Shown here piece after piece: positions 8,930 to 18,298 of a stretch of 64,000 bases of DNA. Made by a program: the position numbers and the translations under genes. Source of the stretch: Sediminicola sp037203765 (lineage in GTDB: Bacteria > Bacteroidota > Bacteroidia > Flavobacteriales > Flavobacteriaceae); contig NZ_JBBCAS010000011.1 of NCBI RefSeq assembly GCF_037203765.1, positions 1 through 64,000 of the forward strand. Reading direction: 5' to 3'. Under the pieces are notes generated by a model. The model was not told the origin of the DNA and ran no database searches. It worked only from the letters and a program-made list of their open reading frames with translations. How positions within the stretch are numbered: position 1 is the stretch's first letter; the number at the start of each line of letters is the position of its first letter.

Positions 8930-10192
8930 TTAAATTTTTGATGCAATTTCCATGAGATAGGCACATAATAAAGCACCGCCCGTACCCACCACATAACCAA
9001 AAACGGCCAAGAGCACACCTACGGAAGTTAATGAGGGGTGGAATTCCGCAGCAACAACGGGAGCGGAGGCCGCACCACCAACGTTGGCCTGGCTTCCTAC
9101 GGCCAAAAAGAAGAAGGGAGCCTTTATTATTTTGGCGACCAATATGAGGAGACCAGCATGTATGGCAATCCAAATAAAACCAATGGCTATAAGCCCCGGA
9201 TTGTCCAGAACCATACCCAAATCCATTTTCATTCCAATGGTGGCTACCAATATATAGATGAAAACGCTTCCAATTTTGCTGGCACCCGCACCCTCATATT
9301 CCTTGGCCTTGGTAAAGGAAAGAAATATGCCCAACCCTGTGGCTATAACAACCATCCAAAAGAAATCCGAGCCCATAAAGGATAAAAAGCTTTTGGTATC
9401 GCTAACCGATTCAAAGGTGCTGTTCAAATAGGCGCTGATGTAGTCCCCAAAAAAATGGGAAATACCTACAGCTGTAAAGGCGAAGGCCAGAATGATGATA
9501 TAGTCGTTCAGGGTAGGAACCCGAGTGATTTTATCCGTATAATCTGCTACTTTAATTTTTAGAGATTCAATGGCAGAAGTATCTGCCTTCAACCATTTGT
9601 CAATCTTTTTGGTCCTACCAACGCCCAAAAGTATAATGGCCATCCACACATTGGCTACCACGATATCTATAAGGACCATTCCCCCATATTTTTGTGGATT
9701 GTATTGGAATATTTCTAGCATGGCGGCCTGGTTGGCGCCACCGCCTATCCAACTTCCGGCAATGGTAGACAACCCTCTCCATATAGCATCAAAATCATTA
9801 CCTCCCACTGTTTCAGGAGAAAAGATGGACACGATCAAAATGGCAATGGGACCGCCAATAATAATACCTGCAGAACCGGTTAAAAACATGATCAAGGCTT
9901 TGGAGCCTAAGTTCATGATAGCCTTTAAATCAATGCTCAACGTCATTAAAACCAATGCCGCGGGCAATAAATATCTACTTGCCATAAAGTAAAGGTTGGA
10001 TTTCTCATCCGAAACAATACCCAAACTCGCCAAGATTGCAGGTAGGAGGTAGCACATCAAGACTGCCGGCACCACACTATAAAAGGAATTCCAAAACCCG
10101 GTTTTTCGGGATGAGGTATAAAAAATAAAACCCAGACAAAGGGCTATTAGACCGAAAACAACGGTATCATTGGTAATAAGGGGGTTGTTCAT
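8930..10192 (-). CDS. DUF819 family integral membrane protein
   Basis: 420 residues with about ten to twelve hydrophobic segments from the N-terminus (VVFGLIALCLGFIFY) to the C-terminus (GTGGALLCAYLME). The glycine-rich GSWIGGGANQAAMLE and GSQANVGGAASAPVVAAEF segments in the two halves are typical of the DUF819 (YjcL-like) family and suggest an inverted-repeat transporter fold. Substrate unknown. The gap to the HAD phosphatase gene is 32 nt. Confidence 0.82.
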   Translation of the reverse strand: MNNPLITNDTVVFGLIALCLGFIFYTSSRKTGFWNSFYSVVPAVLMCYLLPAILASLGIVSDEKSNLYFMASRYLLPAALVLMTLSIDLKAIMNLGSKALIMFLTGSAGIIIGGPIAILIVSIFSPETVGGNDFDAIWRGLSTIAGSWIGGGANQAAMLEIFQYNPQKYGGMVLIDIVVANVWMAIILLGVGRTKKIDKWLKADTSAIESLKIKVADYTDKITRVPTLNDYIIILAFAFTAVGISHFFGDYISAYLNSTFESVSDTKSFLSFMGSDFFWMVVIATGLGIFLSFTKAKEYEGAGASKIGSVFIYILVATIGMKMDLGMVLDNPGLIAIGFIWIAIHAGLLILVAKIIKAPFFFLAVGSQANVGGAASAPVVAAEFHPSLTSVGVLLAVFGYVVGTGGALLCAYLMEIASKI

Positions 10193-10224
10193 GTAAAAAG
10201 GAATTGTATGCTTGCCAAATATAA

Positions 10225-11028
10225 TTAAATTATAATATGGTTCTTAATGAATTGGGCTACCCCATCTTCAGTATTTTTTAAGGTAATGGCATTGGCTATC
10301 TGTTTCAACTCCTCCCGTGCATTGGCAACGGCTACTCCATAACCCACATGTTGTAACATTTCCATGTCGTTGTAGTTGTCCCCGAATGCTATGACATCTT
10401 CCAATGTTTCCCCTTCTTGCAGCAACATTTGTATGGCAGAAAGTTTGGACACCGATCTGGGTGCCACTTCAATCAAGGTATCATTGGATCTGTATAAATG
10501 TAGTTGTTGGCCCAATTGTTTGGCCAGCTCGGCAAAAGCAGTATCCGTAGCTTCCTTGGTGCCCATTAACATGATCTTGTGTGCACCAACGCCTCTATCT
10601 TTCCAATCCTTGATCGTTTCAATCGTGTCCCTGAACAGAGGGGTTGATTGGGTATGGTGGATCTCTTTGCGTACACGTTCCGTGTTTTCCTCCACGTACC
10701 ATTCGTTCTTATGGTATAGTCCCAATTGAATACCAAGTGATTCTGATAGGTCATATATTTCATCCAAATGCCCAATGGTCATTTCTGTAGAAGACAATTC
10801 TTTTTTGCCATCCAATATTAAGGCCCCGTTATAACAAATGATGGGCTGGTCTTCAATACCCAAGTTCCGTTGGAGGTAGGTCATGGATTTGGGCATCCTC
10901 GCGGAGACCAAAATAACCTTCATGGCACTCTTTATCCGTTGGATTTCCGCAATGGCAAAATCCGATACATTGTTTTTACTGGATAGCAGGGTGCCATCCA
11001 AATCTGAACATAAAATCTTGAACTTCAT
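10225..11028 (-). CDS. HAD-superfamily Cof-type phosphatase
   Basis: 267 residues. HAD motif I is SDLDGTLL (nucleophile Asp9, acid/base Asp11), motif II is the VSAR segment, and motif IV is AFGDNYNDMEML near residue ~220. The large C2-type cap between motifs II and III is characteristic of the Cof/YidA group, which dephosphorylates sugar phosphates, nucleotides or flavin phosphates. Substrate cannot be read from sequence. It starts 1 nt after the stop of the DUF5916 gene. Confidence 0.88.
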   Translation of the reverse strand: MKFKILCSDLDGTLLSSKNNVSDFAIAEIQRIKSAMKVILVSARMPKSMTYLQRNLGIEDQPIICYNGALILDGKKELSSTEMTIGHLDEIYDLSESLGIQLGLYHKNEWYVEENTERVRKEIHHTQSTPLFRDTIETIKDWKDRGVGAHKIMLMGTKEATDTAFAELAKQLGQQLHLYRSNDTLIEVAPRSVSKLSAIQMLLQEGETLEDVIAFGDNYNDMEMLQHVGYGVAVANAREELKQIANAITLKNTEDGVAQFIKNHIII

Positions 11029-11029
11029 T

Positions 11030-13228
11030 CTAAATATTTAGCCAATAGGTCAATTTAAGATTGATGGATCTATTTTTTGGCTCAAAATTATTCACAAAAT
11101 AATTATCGTTATACACTATAAAAAGATCCGACAGCGGTGCAAAACGCCACTGTAACCTTGAATTTAAACCTAAATTGTCATTTTGGTTACTGTATTGAAT
11201 TAAGGTCGACCAAAAGATCGATTTGCTAAAGGTAATTTCCACCTTTGGACTTATCAACCATATGTCTGCACTGGAGTAGGGGGTGGGCAGGGAAATGTTG
11301 TTGTAATCCACTAGTAGGGACAAGAAGACCTTAGGCTGAAACCTTAGGTTCACATCACTACGGAAGGAGAACCTATTACCATTGAAAAACCCGCCATAGG
11401 AAGGTTCCAAAGTATAGGAAAAGACCTTCCTCCTATCCGATCGAAACTCCATTTCAAAATTGGTATAGTAGTACCCCTGGTCGGAAGGCAAAGGTATTCC
11501 TCCTTCAGAATTTGATGGATCGAACCCATTGAACAAAAACGTATAGTTGTTCACCATACGGGCTTCTAATCTGGTCTGGTTTTTGAACTCTGCCCCCCAT
11601 GAGCTCCTAATCTCATAATCCGTATTTTTATAGTCAAGTTCAGGGTTCCAAGTAAATATAGGGAAGAAATTGAAAGCATGGTTGTTGATCTTCCCTGTTT
11701 TGGGCCAAAATATACGTTCTACTCCGGTAACGCCCTTTATGATATTGGTTCTTCTGATAAAACCAAGATCGGACCTAAAATCGTCACCAATGTAAATTCC
11801 GTCCATGATCACATTGAAATAGCGGCTCCTATAATTTAGATTGAGGCCCGTAGAAAGGTCCTTGCCGCCTCCACCGGGCTCAAAAGATTTGTGGGTATAG
11901 AACTTTCCCGTCCATGTATTGTCGGCAGAGGCAAGATTGTAGTCTATTCCCAAAACCCTGTTGTAACGCTCGTCATCCTCGAGAAATTCGTAGTCCTCAA
12001 AGGTTTGTCTGTTTATAAAAAACATACCTACATTGGATCTTGAGAACACCTTTTTTTGAAGGACCAACATGGCATTGTTATTGGACGCTATGTCGTTCTC
12101 CAGATCTTCCTCGGTTTGTATGTTCAAAAACCCTAGACGCCAATCGTTGCTCAATTTACCACTTAATCGGACCCCACCCAAGATATTGTTCTGTATGGTG
12201 TTTCCCGCCGTATCACGGGCAATTCCGATACGTCTGGAGAAAAAGGGATTGGCATCCCTTTGCCCGCCAAAATCTCCGAAAAGGTCACTGTTGTCTATAA
12301 AAAATTGTCTTTTTTCCGGAAGGTTGATTTCAAATCTAGTGAGATTGGTCACCACATCATCCACCTCCACATTGGAGAAATCCGGATTCAGGGTAATGTC
12401 CAGGTTCATCCCGCTACCGATGGCCACTTTGGCATCCCCCCCGATTTTCAAATCGGAAAAGCTTTCGTCGTTTTCATAATTCTTTTGGGCTACGGTGTTG
12501 ACATAGGGTATTATGGCCAATGGGGTTTTTGATTTTCCCAAGGGCCTTTCAAAGACCATATCTCCCATGAAGGCCAAACTGAAGACCAATTGGTTTTGCG
12601 GAATTTTGGCCCATGTACTGGTCTCGTTGGTCTGCATATCAAACCGGTAGGAGTTGAATCGCCATTTGGTCTCCCCTTCCTTGAATTTGAAAGAAGATAG
12701 GGGTATTGCCATTTCGGAAATATAATAGCCGTCATAGATCTTGGATTCTCCCTTCCATTTGATGTCCCATGAAGTGTTGAAGCCTCCGCCACGCGTCCCT
12801 CCTCCGGAAATTAGGGCTTCCCTTTGTACCCCCAAGGGATTGGTGCCAAATAAGAAGGCATTGGTGCCATCGCTGAACGTGTCAAACATCAGGCTAATAT
12901 TGTCATTGCCCCCTGCCCTGAAATCTCGCCTGAGGGAAGGTATAATGTAATCGTCACCTTCGGTATACGACTTGATACTCACATACAAATGGGTGTCGTC
13001 ATACAGCATCTTTATTTCCGTCTGTTGTAAGGCGGGAATGGAATCGGAGGGGAAATATTGTTGGAACTCACCAATAGATTCTGCTCTGTCCCAGGCAGGG
13101 TAGTCCAAAACCCCATCTATGGTAATTTTATCCGTTGTGTACTTTACGGTAAATGATTTTGTGTCAGTTTGACTGTAGATTTGGGATGTAAAAAGTGCAA
13201 TGGAAAAGAAAAAAAGAATTCTAAACAT
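11030..13228 (-). CDS. DUF5916 outer-membrane protein with CBM9-like N-terminus
   Basis: 732 residues. A signal peptide (~20, ending IYSQ) is followed by a carbohydrate-binding-9-like module (KITIDGVLDYPAWDRAE, ~30-210), then a long aromatic, beta-strand-rich region typical of the DUF5916 C-terminal barrel, ending in the strand LKLTYWLNI. Proteins of this kind are frequent in Bacteroidota and sit in the outer membrane; the ligand is unknown. It lies 74 nt downstream of the Arc-like gene and may be a separate transcript. Confidence 0.85.
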   Translation of the reverse strand: MFRILFFFSIALFTSQIYSQTDTKSFTVKYTTDKITIDGVLDYPAWDRAESIGEFQQYFPSDSIPALQQTEIKMLYDDTHLYVSIKSYTEGDDYIIPSLRRDFRAGGNDNISLMFDTFSDGTNAFLFGTNPLGVQREALISGGGTRGGGFNTSWDIKWKGESKIYDGYYISEMAIPLSSFKFKEGETKWRFNSYRFDMQTNETSTWAKIPQNQLVFSLAFMGDMVFERPLGKSKTPLAIIPYVNTVAQKNYENDESFSDLKIGGDAKVAIGSGMNLDITLNPDFSNVEVDDVVTNLTRFEINLPEKRQFFIDNSDLFGDFGGQRDANPFFSRRIGIARDTAGNTIQNNILGGVRLSGKLSNDWRLGFLNIQTEEDLENDIASNNNAMLVLQKKVFSRSNVGMFFINRQTFEDYEFLEDDERYNRVLGIDYNLASADNTWTGKFYTHKSFEPGGGGKDLSTGLNLNYRSRYFNVIMDGIYIGDDFRSDLGFIRRTNIIKGVTGVERIFWPKTGKINNHAFNFFPIFTWNPELDYKNTDYEIRSSWGAEFKNQTRLEARMVNNYTFLFNGFDPSNSEGGIPLPSDQGYYYTNFEMEFRSDRRKVFSYTLEPSYGGFFNGNRFSFRSDVNLRFQPKVFLSLLVDYNNISLPTPYSSADIWLISPKVEITFSKSIFWSTLIQYSNQNDNLGLNSRLQWRFAPLSDLFIVYNDNYFVNNFEPKNRSINLKLTYWLNI

Positions 13229-13302
13229 GAAGGGTAAATTATTTTTTGCGCCTAAAAATAGGGGATTTATGCGTTAAAAAAATCCCAAAATTCCAATTCG
13301 AT

Positions 13303-13467
13303 TCACTCTTGGTCTTTTTTCGGTGCTCTTTTGGCCTCTTTCAGGCTCTTCATAAGCATCCATTCTATTTGTCCGTTCACACTACGAAATTCATCTGCCG
13401 ACCACTTTTCTATGGCCTTGAGCATATCTTCATTCAGTCGTAGGGCAAATGCCTTTTTTTTACTCAT
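13303..13467 (-). CDS. Small Arc/ribbon-helix-helix-like protein
   Basis: 54 residues, MSKKKAFALRLNEDML through KKDQE. The short strand KAFALRLN followed by two helices (EDMLKAIEKWSADEF and VNGQIEWMLMKSLKEA) matches the Arc/MetJ ribbon-helix-helix fold. Its ATG overlaps the TGA of the upstream hydrolase gene by 4 nt, so it is almost certainly translated with it. It is the last gene of the SPFH operon and could be an autoregulator. An ORF on the opposite strand here is only its shadow. Confidence 0.85.
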   Translation of the reverse strand: MSKKKAFALRLNEDMLKAIEKWSADEFRSVNGQIEWMLMKSLKEAKRAPKKDQE

Positions 13468-14414
13468 TTCTTAGGATTGATAAATTCAACTATTTTTTCA
13501 ACAAGAGCTCTTGATAGCGGGAAATTTTCATTGAAATAGGAATTTTGATTCTCCGCCACGGAATAGACGTCCTTGAGGACATGGTTCATTTGGGGTACTA
13601 TCGCACCATTTGCATTTGGGTTTGCCTCCATTAATTTCTGAAAGTCCTTGTTGGTTACCTGAAGGTCTTCCTCCCCTTGAAGCAATAAAATTGGAATGTC
13701 AATTTTTTTTAGTTCTTCAACGGGGTCCAATAACATCCAAGATTTGAAAAACTTTTGGTTCCGGGGCTGAAAGAGCTGCATCAGAAAAGGGTGCACCCTT
13801 TCTATGGTATCTGTGGTCTTCAGTTCCTGAATATGCTCCCCTGCCACTTTGGCCAAATCCGCGTTCTGATTGGATAGTTGCTCCAAAATAACCTTATCTA
13901 CAGTTTGACCTGGGCCTGCTATTGAAATATATCCACTTATTTCTGGAGTAATACTCAGCATGGCCACTAGGGAGCCCTGACTGTGTCCAATTAAATATAT
14001 CGGGCCAAACCGACTATCATTTTTTAGATGGTCAATGGCGATCTTGGCATCATCTGCAAAGCTATGGAGGGTAACACTTGCTATTTTATCCAAATTATGG
14101 CTGGTGGCCGTTCTTTTGTCATATCGATAAAATGCAATGCCCTTCTGATTCAAACTATCTGCAAGGATCTTAATGTAATTTGCTTTTATGCCAACTCCGG
14201 ACTGGTTTCCATTTCTGTCTACATTGCCAGAGCCATGTATAAAAACGGCCAACGGCAATTGGGTAGGGGAATCTGGATAAGAAAGGGTTCCAGGAAGTTC
14301 TATTGTCCCATTGTTAAGTAGCAGGTCTTCATCAATTATCTTTTGGGCAATGAGCAATGAGGGGATCATGGTCAGGACCAATAGCATACGATATATGATT
14401 TTTTGTCCCTCCAT
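13464..14414 (-). CDS. Exported alpha/beta hydrolase
   Basis: 316 residues from the ATG at 14414 (MEGQKIIYRMLLVLTM), which gives a signal peptide ending LIAQ and lies 4 nt after the preceding stop; an in-frame ATG at 14441 would overlap that gene. Oxyanion-loop motif IHGSGNVDRNG (~59-69) and nucleophile elbow GHSQGS (Ser145) identify an alpha/beta hydrolase. The acid is probably in LLQGEEDLQV and the base in MNHVLKD. Probably a periplasmic esterase or acyl hydrolase; substrate unknown. Third gene of the SPFH operon. Confidence 0.87.
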   Translation of the reverse strand: MEGQKIIYRMLLVLTMIPSLLIAQKIIDEDLLLNNGTIELPGTLSYPDSPTQLPLAVFIHGSGNVDRNGNQSGVGIKANYIKILADSLNQKGIAFYRYDKRTATSHNLDKIASVTLHSFADDAKIAIDHLKNDSRFGPIYLIGHSQGSLVAMLSITPEISGYISIAGPGQTVDKVILEQLSNQNADLAKVAGEHIQELKTTDTIERVHPFLMQLFQPRNQKFFKSWMLLDPVEELKKIDIPILLLQGEEDLQVTNKDFQKLMEANPNANGAIVPQMNHVLKDVYSVAENQNSYFNENFPLSRALVEKIVEFINPKK

Positions 14415-14418
14415 GTGC

Positions 14419-14916
14419 TTATTTTTTAAAATATCGTTCAATAACTTGGGATGCTTCCAATTCTTTCCGTGTTCCCAGCAATATTTTCTTTCCGGATTTT
14501 AAAACAATTTGAATGCCCTTATTGCCGGAAACATTATATGCGGTTCCCTTTTTGAGGGATATCCGGTAGCCCCAGCCCCCATACTCCATGATTGGACTAT
14601 AGGTGCGTACATAACATTCTTCTATCTGTTCCCAAGACATGGTTTTATTTTTGAAATGAAAAGGGGTAAACCGATAATGGATCCCTCTTTCATCTATTTC
14701 CGTTTGTAATCTTAAAAGAGCGAGCAGTAAAAGGGTGGGTACCAGAACACCTATGACGATCAGTTGGCCAATGCCATCCTCAGGAGGGACATTGCCTACA
14801 ACTTTATTTGCGATGAACCATTGGTACAATGAAAACAGCAGTAGCCCCAATACGCTCAAAAATATCAAACGCATGGGCCATTGGGAAAAACGTTGTGTCT
14901 CCTGAAAAACGCGCAT
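14419..14916 (-). CDS. Two-TM membrane protein with PH-like domain
   Basis: 165 residues. Two hydrophobic helices (~17-35 and ~50-68) are followed by a cytosolic ~90-residue beta-rich domain: DERGIHYRFTPFHFKNKTMSWEQIEECYV, then ISLKKGTAYNVSGNKGIQIVLKSGKKILLGTRK. That strand-plus-helix pattern resembles bacterial PH-like domains. There is 1 nt between the SPFH stop and this start, so the two are surely cotranscribed. Role unknown; it may be a membrane partner of the SPFH scaffold. Confidence 0.75.
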   Translation of the reverse strand: MRVFQETQRFSQWPMRLIFLSVLGLLLFSLYQWFIANKVVGNVPPEDGIGQLIVIGVLVPTLLLLALLRLQTEIDERGIHYRFTPFHFKNKTMSWEQIEECYVRTYSPIMEYGGWGYRISLKKGTAYNVSGNKGIQIVLKSGKKILLGTRKELEASQVIERYFKK

Positions 14917-14917
14917 A

Positions 14918-15778
14918 TTAATGGTTTAGGGTTCCCGCATTGACAATCGGAGATGCATCCTTATCAGAACAAAGTACAACCATCAAATTGCTTACCATGG
15001 CTGCTTTTCTTTCTTCGTCCAATTCCACCACCTGTTTTTTGCTCAGCTCTTCCAAGGCCATTTCCACCATGCTCACCGCTCCCTCCACAATTTTGTGTCT
15101 GGCCGCAACGATCGCTGTGGCCTGTTGTCTTTTGAGCATGGCATTGGCAATTTCTTGGGCATAGGCCAAATATCCAATCCTTGCTTCCAGAACCTCTATC
15201 CCTGCCATGGCGAGTCTTTCTTGTACCTCTTTTTCCAAGTCTTCGCTAACTTCGTTTACACTCGAACGCAGGGTGATATCCTCTTTGTGCCCTTCATCGG
15301 CGAAGTTGTCGTAAGGATACATACTCGCCAATTTGCGGACTGCAGCGTCGGTCTGAACGCGTACAAAATTTTTATAGTCGTCCACGTCAAATGCCGCTTT
15401 ATAGGTATCTGTAACACGCCATACCAATATGGTACTTATCATAACTGGATTGCCCAGCTTATCATTGACCTTAAGTCTTTCGCTATCGAAATTACTTGCC
15501 CTTAGGGAAATACGCTTCTTGGAGTAGAAGGGGATTACCCAGAACAACCCGTTCTTTTTGATGGTACCAACATATTTTCCAAAAAGAAGCAAAACCCTGG
15601 AGTTGTTTGGGTTGACCAAGACAAATCCCGGTAACATCAAAAATGCCAGGATAATACCCGTAATAAATATGGGCGCCTCTTGTGAGATCAACAGGTATGT
15701 ACTGCCTCCAGCTAAAATTAAAAACAACAACAGCATCAAGTATCCATTGGTCGGTACTAAAATTTTTTCATTTGTCAT
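14918..15778 (-). CDS. SPFH (stomatin/prohibitin/flotillin) domain membrane protein
   Basis: 286 residues. Two N-terminal hydrophobic segments (~10-30, ~35-55) precede the SPFH core: VNPNNSRVLLLFGKYVGTIKKNGLFWVIPF, then VWRVTDTYKAAFDVDDYKNFV, and the alanine-rich ARIGYLAYAQEIANAMLKRQQA helix. SPFH proteins form ring-like membrane scaffolds that organise lipid microdomains or chaperone membrane proteins. First of four tightly spaced genes (gaps 1 nt, 4 nt, then a 4-nt overlap) ending with an Arc-like protein. Confidence 0.9.
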   Translation of the reverse strand: MTNEKILVPTNGYLMLLLFLILAGGSTYLLISQEAPIFITGIILAFLMLPGFVLVNPNNSRVLLLFGKYVGTIKKNGLFWVIPFYSKKRISLRASNFDSERLKVNDKLGNPVMISTILVWRVTDTYKAAFDVDDYKNFVRVQTDAAVRKLASMYPYDNFADEGHKEDITLRSSVNEVSEDLEKEVQERLAMAGIEVLEARIGYLAYAQEIANAMLKRQQATAIVAARHKIVEGAVSMVEMALEELSKKQVVELDEERKAAMVSNLMVVLCSDKDASPIVNAGTLNH

Positions 15779-15804
15779 GGCGGTAAATTTAAATTGATAT
15801 TATA

Positions 15805-15814
15805 ATGATATCAT
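15805..15814. promoter_or_regulatory. Candidate operator palindrome upstream of SPFH operon
   Basis: ATGATATCAT is a perfect 10-bp palindrome within AT-rich sequence 27 nt upstream of the SPFH start codon. Reading the minus strand, TATCTTTA (a near match to TAnnTTTG) lies just upstream of it, so a bound protein would cover the start of transcription. The Arc-like protein encoded at the operon end is a natural candidate. Inference only. Confidence 0.35.
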
Positions 15815-15876
15815 AAAGATATTATTATTTTTGACATATGCAAATTAAATCACTGAAATGCAATGTGTTGCTATCG

Positions 15877-18132
15877 CTATGGGTTCTGTTTGCCCTTGAA
15901 TTTTTTGGACTTTGTCTTGTTGGGGTTTTTGAACAGTCGTTTAAAAAAGCCGTCCCTTTTAATAGGCTCACAGTCCAATTGATCCAGTACGGATGGACTG
16001 GGGTCTTCAAACCTGGCCTTGGTAATGGCATTGAACTGTTTTTCCCTGTTCAATTTTTGCAGCCAGAGGGCAAAGATGGGCAGGGCCGCATTGGCTCCTT
16101 GTCCCAAACTGGTACTTTTAAAACCTATCTCGTAAGTATCCAATCCTACCCAGGTAACACTCACGAGTTTGGGGGTGATTCCTACGAACCATGCATCTTT
16201 ATTGTTCTGGGTGGTTCCAGTTTTGCCTGCAATGGCATTGGGCAGGTTGTACCTGGACCTTATCCTGGCGGCCGTTCCCTTATCAACGGTAGCCTTCATC
16301 AGTTCCAACATGATCATCCCTGTTTCCCTTGAAAAGGCTGGTTCTTTTGGAATATTGGGTTTAAATTTTGCCAGGACAGAATCCTTGGCATCGGCAATAT
16401 GGGATATGGTAAAAGGGGTTACCGGTTTGCCATGGTTAACATAGCTGGCATAGGCCCCAATGAGCTCATTAATTTTTATTTCCGCAGTCCCCAAGGCGAG
16501 GGAGGGCAATTTGGGAAGCTGGCTGGAAATTCCCATTTTTTTGGCTTGGGCAATTACATTTGGGATTCCGGTTTCTTCCAAAACTTTTACGGCCACGGTA
16601 TTGATCGAATTGCTCAACGCCTGTTCCATGGAATAATTGAGATAGGTCTCATCGGTGTCCCCTGAATTACTGGGCGACCATCCTTCCAAATTATCATAGG
16701 ATACTTCCTGCGCAGAGAAATAGGTGCAAGGCGCTATTCCTTTTTCTATAGCTGTTGTATATACGATTGGTTTAAAGGTAGACCCAACCTGTCTTTTGCT
16801 CTGGGAAATATGGTCGTACTTAAAATATTTGAAATTTACGCCCCCTATCCATGTTTTTACGGCACCCAAGGAGGGGTCTATGGACATGGATCCGGTATTT
16901 AAAAACTTCATATAATGTTGAATACTGTCCATGCTACTTGCCTGTACGGTCTTTTCCCCATCCCAGTCCATTAAGGTCACAGGATGTTTCTTTTTTAAAC
17001 TGTCCATTATTTTTTCTTTGGACAGACCGTTCCGCTCCAATTTTTTGTAGGCTGGGGAATTTTGTACTTTTTTCATGATCAACCTACGGTCCTTTAGCCA
17101 AGGGGCATTGGATCCATAACTCTTTTCAAAGCTTTGTTGCAAGGCCCTCATATGCTCTGTCATAGCCTCCTCTGCCAATACTTGCATTTTGTAATCCAGG
17201 GTCGTATAAATTTTAAGTCCGGAAGTGTAAATGTTATAGGCCATTCCGTTGGAGTTTTGGTCTTTTACCCATGCCAATACCTGTTTCCTGACCTCTTCCC
17301 TAAAATAGGGTGCTATCCCATCGTTATGGTCAAATTCCCTATAATCAAGGACTGTAGGGAGTTTGGAGAGGGAGTCTTTTGTTTTTTTTGGAAGATAATC
17401 GTTGTTGACCATGGCCTGTAACACCAAATTACGTCTGTTCTGGCTGTTTTTCGGAAATACCCTGGGATTATAACCATAGGTGGCTTTTAGCATGCCCACC
17501 AAGGTAGCTGCCTCCTCCACTTTCAAATCGGCTGTTTTCTTGTTGAAAAATTTAAGGGAAGCACTCTCAATGCCGAAGGTATTGTCTCCAAAGGAAACTG
17601 TATTCAGGTAAAGTGTGATCACTTCTTCTTTGGAATAAATATCCTCCAATCTCGAGGCTACCATCATTTCCTTCACTTTGTCCACAGCCAACCTCACCTT
17701 TCCGTTGGGTACCCTCGGGTAGAGGTTTTTGGCCAATTGTTGGGTAAGGGTGCTACCGCCTCCTGCAGACTGGTCTTGCAGTAGGATAGTTTTGAAAGCT
17801 ACCCTGAACAGACTGGGATAATCAATACCATGGTGCCCATAGAAACGTTCATCTTCTATGGCCACTAAGGCATCTACCAAATGTTGGGGGAAGTCTTGGA
17901 ATGTGATAGGCTGTCTATCGTATAAATAATATTTACCTATAAGGATGCTATCTGCAGAATACACCTCGGAAGCTCGCTGGTAACTAAATTCGGATAGCTC
18001 TTTTTTTGAAGGTACTTTTCCCCAGGCCCCGGCATAAATACTGAGTATGAACAGCACTACCATTGCCGCCATTCCCAAACCTATACCGACGGCAATTTTA
18101 AATCCTTTGCTTTTTAAAATTTTGGAAATCAA
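15877..18132 (-). CDS. Class A penicillin-binding protein (PBP1A)
   Basis: 751 residues, bifunctional peptidoglycan glycosyltransferase and DD-transpeptidase. One TM helix at ~12-34. The GT51 domain has AIEDERFYGHHGID (catalytic Glu93) and GGGSTLTQQLAKN. The transpeptidase motifs are SxxK at Ser451-Lys454 (GSTFKP), SxN at Ser509-Asn511 (SNSIN) and KTG at 637-639 (AGKTGTTQ). The lysine-rich tail ends KSKKFKGKQNP. It acts at the periplasmic face in wall synthesis. A single gene, separated from SPFH by ~100 nt. Confidence 0.95.
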   Translation of the reverse strand: MISKILKSKGFKIAVGIGLGMAAMVVLFILSIYAGAWGKVPSKKELSEFSYQRASEVYSADSILIGKYYLYDRQPITFQDFPQHLVDALVAIEDERFYGHHGIDYPSLFRVAFKTILLQDQSAGGGSTLTQQLAKNLYPRVPNGKVRLAVDKVKEMMVASRLEDIYSKEEVITLYLNTVSFGDNTFGIESASLKFFNKKTADLKVEEAATLVGMLKATYGYNPRVFPKNSQNRRNLVLQAMVNNDYLPKKTKDSLSKLPTVLDYREFDHNDGIAPYFREEVRKQVLAWVKDQNSNGMAYNIYTSGLKIYTTLDYKMQVLAEEAMTEHMRALQQSFEKSYGSNAPWLKDRRLIMKKVQNSPAYKKLERNGLSKEKIMDSLKKKHPVTLMDWDGEKTVQASSMDSIQHYMKFLNTGSMSIDPSLGAVKTWIGGVNFKYFKYDHISQSKRQVGSTFKPIVYTTAIEKGIAPCTYFSAQEVSYDNLEGWSPSNSGDTDETYLNYSMEQALSNSINTVAVKVLEETGIPNVIAQAKKMGISSQLPKLPSLALGTAEIKINELIGAYASYVNHGKPVTPFTISHIADAKDSVLAKFKPNIPKEPAFSRETGMIMLELMKATVDKGTAARIRSRYNLPNAIAGKTGTTQNNKDAWFVGITPKLVSVTWVGLDTYEIGFKSTSLGQGANAALPIFALWLQKLNREKQFNAITKARFEDPSPSVLDQLDCEPIKRDGFFKRLFKNPNKTKSKKFKGKQNP

Positions 18133-18216
18133 TCTATTATATTTTTATATGTCGCAAGATGGAGCAAAAATGGCAAAATCCTTAGACTATTAACAATACC
18201 TTAATGTAAGTTTCTC

Positions 18217-18224
18217 TATTTTTG
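18217..18224 (+). promoter_or_regulatory. -7 element (TATTTTTG) for the S1/P1 nuclease gene
   Basis: Matches TAnnTTTG, 75 nt upstream of the ATG at 18299; no good TTG at -33. Moderate support only. Confidence 0.4.
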
Positions 18225-18298
18225 GGCAAATGTAGAGCGTTGCCTTGTAGGGTAGTGCTATAATTGCATTAATTCTTAATTCGATAACATCGCAAAGC

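Noticed and set aside
13246..13443. 65-residue ORF on the plus strand
   Set aside because: It is antisense to the 54-residue Arc-like gene, which has operon context and a ribbon-helix-helix pattern.
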